6,784 nt of DNA, taken from contig JAJFJI010000318.1 of the NCBI GenBank assembly GCA_021774205.1, positions 1 to 6,784 of the forward strand, written 5' to 3'. The notes beneath the pieces are model-generated. The model saw nothing but the letters and a program-made list of their open reading frames with translations. It ran no database searches and was not told the origin of the DNA. How positions within the stretch are numbered: the first letter of the stretch is position 1; each line of letters begins with the position of its first letter. A program made the translations under genes and the position numbers. This stretch comes from Nitrosomonas sp. GTDB taxonomy: Bacteria; Pseudomonadota; Gammaproteobacteria; Burkholderiales; Nitrosomonadaceae. Of this stretch, positions 5,932 to 6,784 are shown piece after piece.

Positions 5932-6784
5932 TTATTTATTAATCAGCACTGTAATAGCTTGTTTGATTGCTTCACTATCCGCTAACAACGGACTCTGCAA
6001 ATTCCGATCGATACGTTTGTTAAGCCCGCCTAATACTTTACCTGGCCCACACTCCGCAATGTGCGTCACACCATTAGCAACTAGCGCGTGAATGGTATTG
6101 ACCCATTGTACCGGGCTGTATAATTGTTTTACCAAAACATCGCTAATAGCCGATGGCTCATTATGTTGCTGGACATCCACATTATGAAGCACAGGAATTT
6201 TTGGAGACTCAAGTCTTATTTGTGCGAGTTGCTGCTGCATTTTTTTCGCGGCAGACATCATAAGCGTACAATGCGAGGGAATGCTCATTGGCAATAATAC
6301 CGCTCGTTTCGCTCCCTTTGCTTTAGCTACTTCAATGCCTTGTAATACCGCGTTTTTATGACCGGCTATGACGACTTGACCAGGCGAATTAAAATTCGCC
6401 GCTTCTAGCGTCTCTTCGCCTGAATTATTAGTAACTTCAATACATACAGTTTTTATCGTATCGTTATCAAGTCCTAGAATGGCCGCCATGCCGCCGACAC
6501 CCTCTGGCACAGCTTGTTGCATGGCCTGCGCCCTAAATCGGACTAGCGACAAAGCATCGGCAAAAGTAAGTGCTTCCGCTGCGACTAGTGCTGTATATTC
6601 TCCCAGGCTATGTCCGGCCAGGTACTTTGGTTCTTCGCCACCTAAGTCAATCCAGGCGCGATAGACGGCAACACCTGCGATAAACATCAATGGTTGGGTG
6701 TTGATGGTCAGATTGAGATCGTCAGCGGGTCCATCTTTGGCCATAGCCCAGAAATCCTTGCCAAGAATATCCGAAGCTTCAGAG
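5932..6784 (-). CDS. fabD: FabD, malonyl-CoA:ACP transacylase (partial, N-terminus outside window)
   Basis: Moves malonyl from CoA to AcpP, supplying the extender unit for FabF. The frame runs open through the right edge, so 284 residues are visible. The family is about 310 long, so roughly 25 N-terminal residues, including the GQGSQ motif, should lie just outside. The methionine at 6742-6744 is internal (DFWAMAKDG). Counting from it, the nucleophile is Ser46 in AGHSLGEYTALV, the malonyl-binding Arg is at 71 (RFRAQAMQ), and the catalytic His is at 158 (SIPSHCTLM). ANFNSPGQVVIAG and ECGPGKVLGGLNKRI near the end are also standard. It ends in TAA and is followed after 66 nt by fabG. Genes such as fabH or plsX often lie upstream, but this cannot be seen here. 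Confidence 0.97.
   Translation of the reverse strand, partial: SEASDILGKDFWAMAKDGPADDLNLTINTQPLMFIAGVAVYRAWIDLGGEEPKYLAGHSLGEYTALVAAEALTFADALSLVRFRAQAMQQAVPEGVGGMAAILGLDNDTIKTVCIEVTNNSGEETLEAANFNSPGQVVIAGHKNAVLQGIEVAKAKGAKRAVLLPMSIPSHCTLMMSAAKKMQQQLAQIRLESPKIPVLHNVDVQQHNEPSAISDVLVKQLYSPVQWVNTIHALVANGVTHIAECGPGKVLGGLNKRIDRNLQSPLLADSEAIKQAITVLINK

Overview
All genes lie on the minus strand, so transcription runs from high to low coordinates. The window looks like a bacterial chromosome segment at moderate G+C. The type II fatty acid synthesis cluster in the order fabD-fabG-acpP-fabF, followed directly by mltG, fits a beta- or gammaproteobacterium. The wording of the AcpP, FabF and glycosyltransferase proteins reminds me most of Nitrosomonas-like betaproteobacteria. 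That placement comes from memory of the families, not from a search.

Right part (about 3460-6784): four fatty acid synthesis genes, then mltG. FabD (its N-terminus lies past the right edge) loads malonyl onto acyl carrier protein. AcpP is that carrier. FabF condenses acyl and malonyl groups. FabG reduces the resulting 3-ketoacyl-ACP. MltG is a membrane-anchored endolytic transglycosylase that cuts nascent peptidoglycan, so this stretch joins lipid supply to wall growth. The genes are closely spaced (13 to 135 nt). Catalytic residues are present in every enzyme, and each gene except mltG has a clear ribosome binding site within the window; the fabD start is outside it. The fabF start is a TTG codon. 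A possible extra promoter lies in the 135-nt fabG-acpP gap.

Middle part (292-2417): the remains of one large gene that would have encoded a three-module glycosyltransferase. The modules are a GT2 (dolichyl-phosphate mannose synthase-like) domain, a GtrA-like membrane domain and a GT39/ArnT-like membrane glycosyltransferase. The reading frame is broken by an in-frame TAG, an in-frame TAA and a frameshift at a short A run. Family knowledge also suggests two in-frame internal deletions, one of which removes the GT39 catalytic loop. TAG and TAA both end intact neighbours, so stop-codon reassignment is unlikely and this is best read as a decayed pseudogene. The GT2 part alone is still an intact open frame with its own ribosome binding site.

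Left part (1-291): the first 41 residues of a membrane-anchored alpha/beta hydrolase run off the left edge. They are preceded by a 167-nt AT-rich gap in which I see no convincing terminator or promoter.

I found no RNA genes, CRISPR arrays, insertion sequences or mobile-element ends, and no sign of a new multi-gene system. The decayed glycosyltransferase is the most informative oddity.
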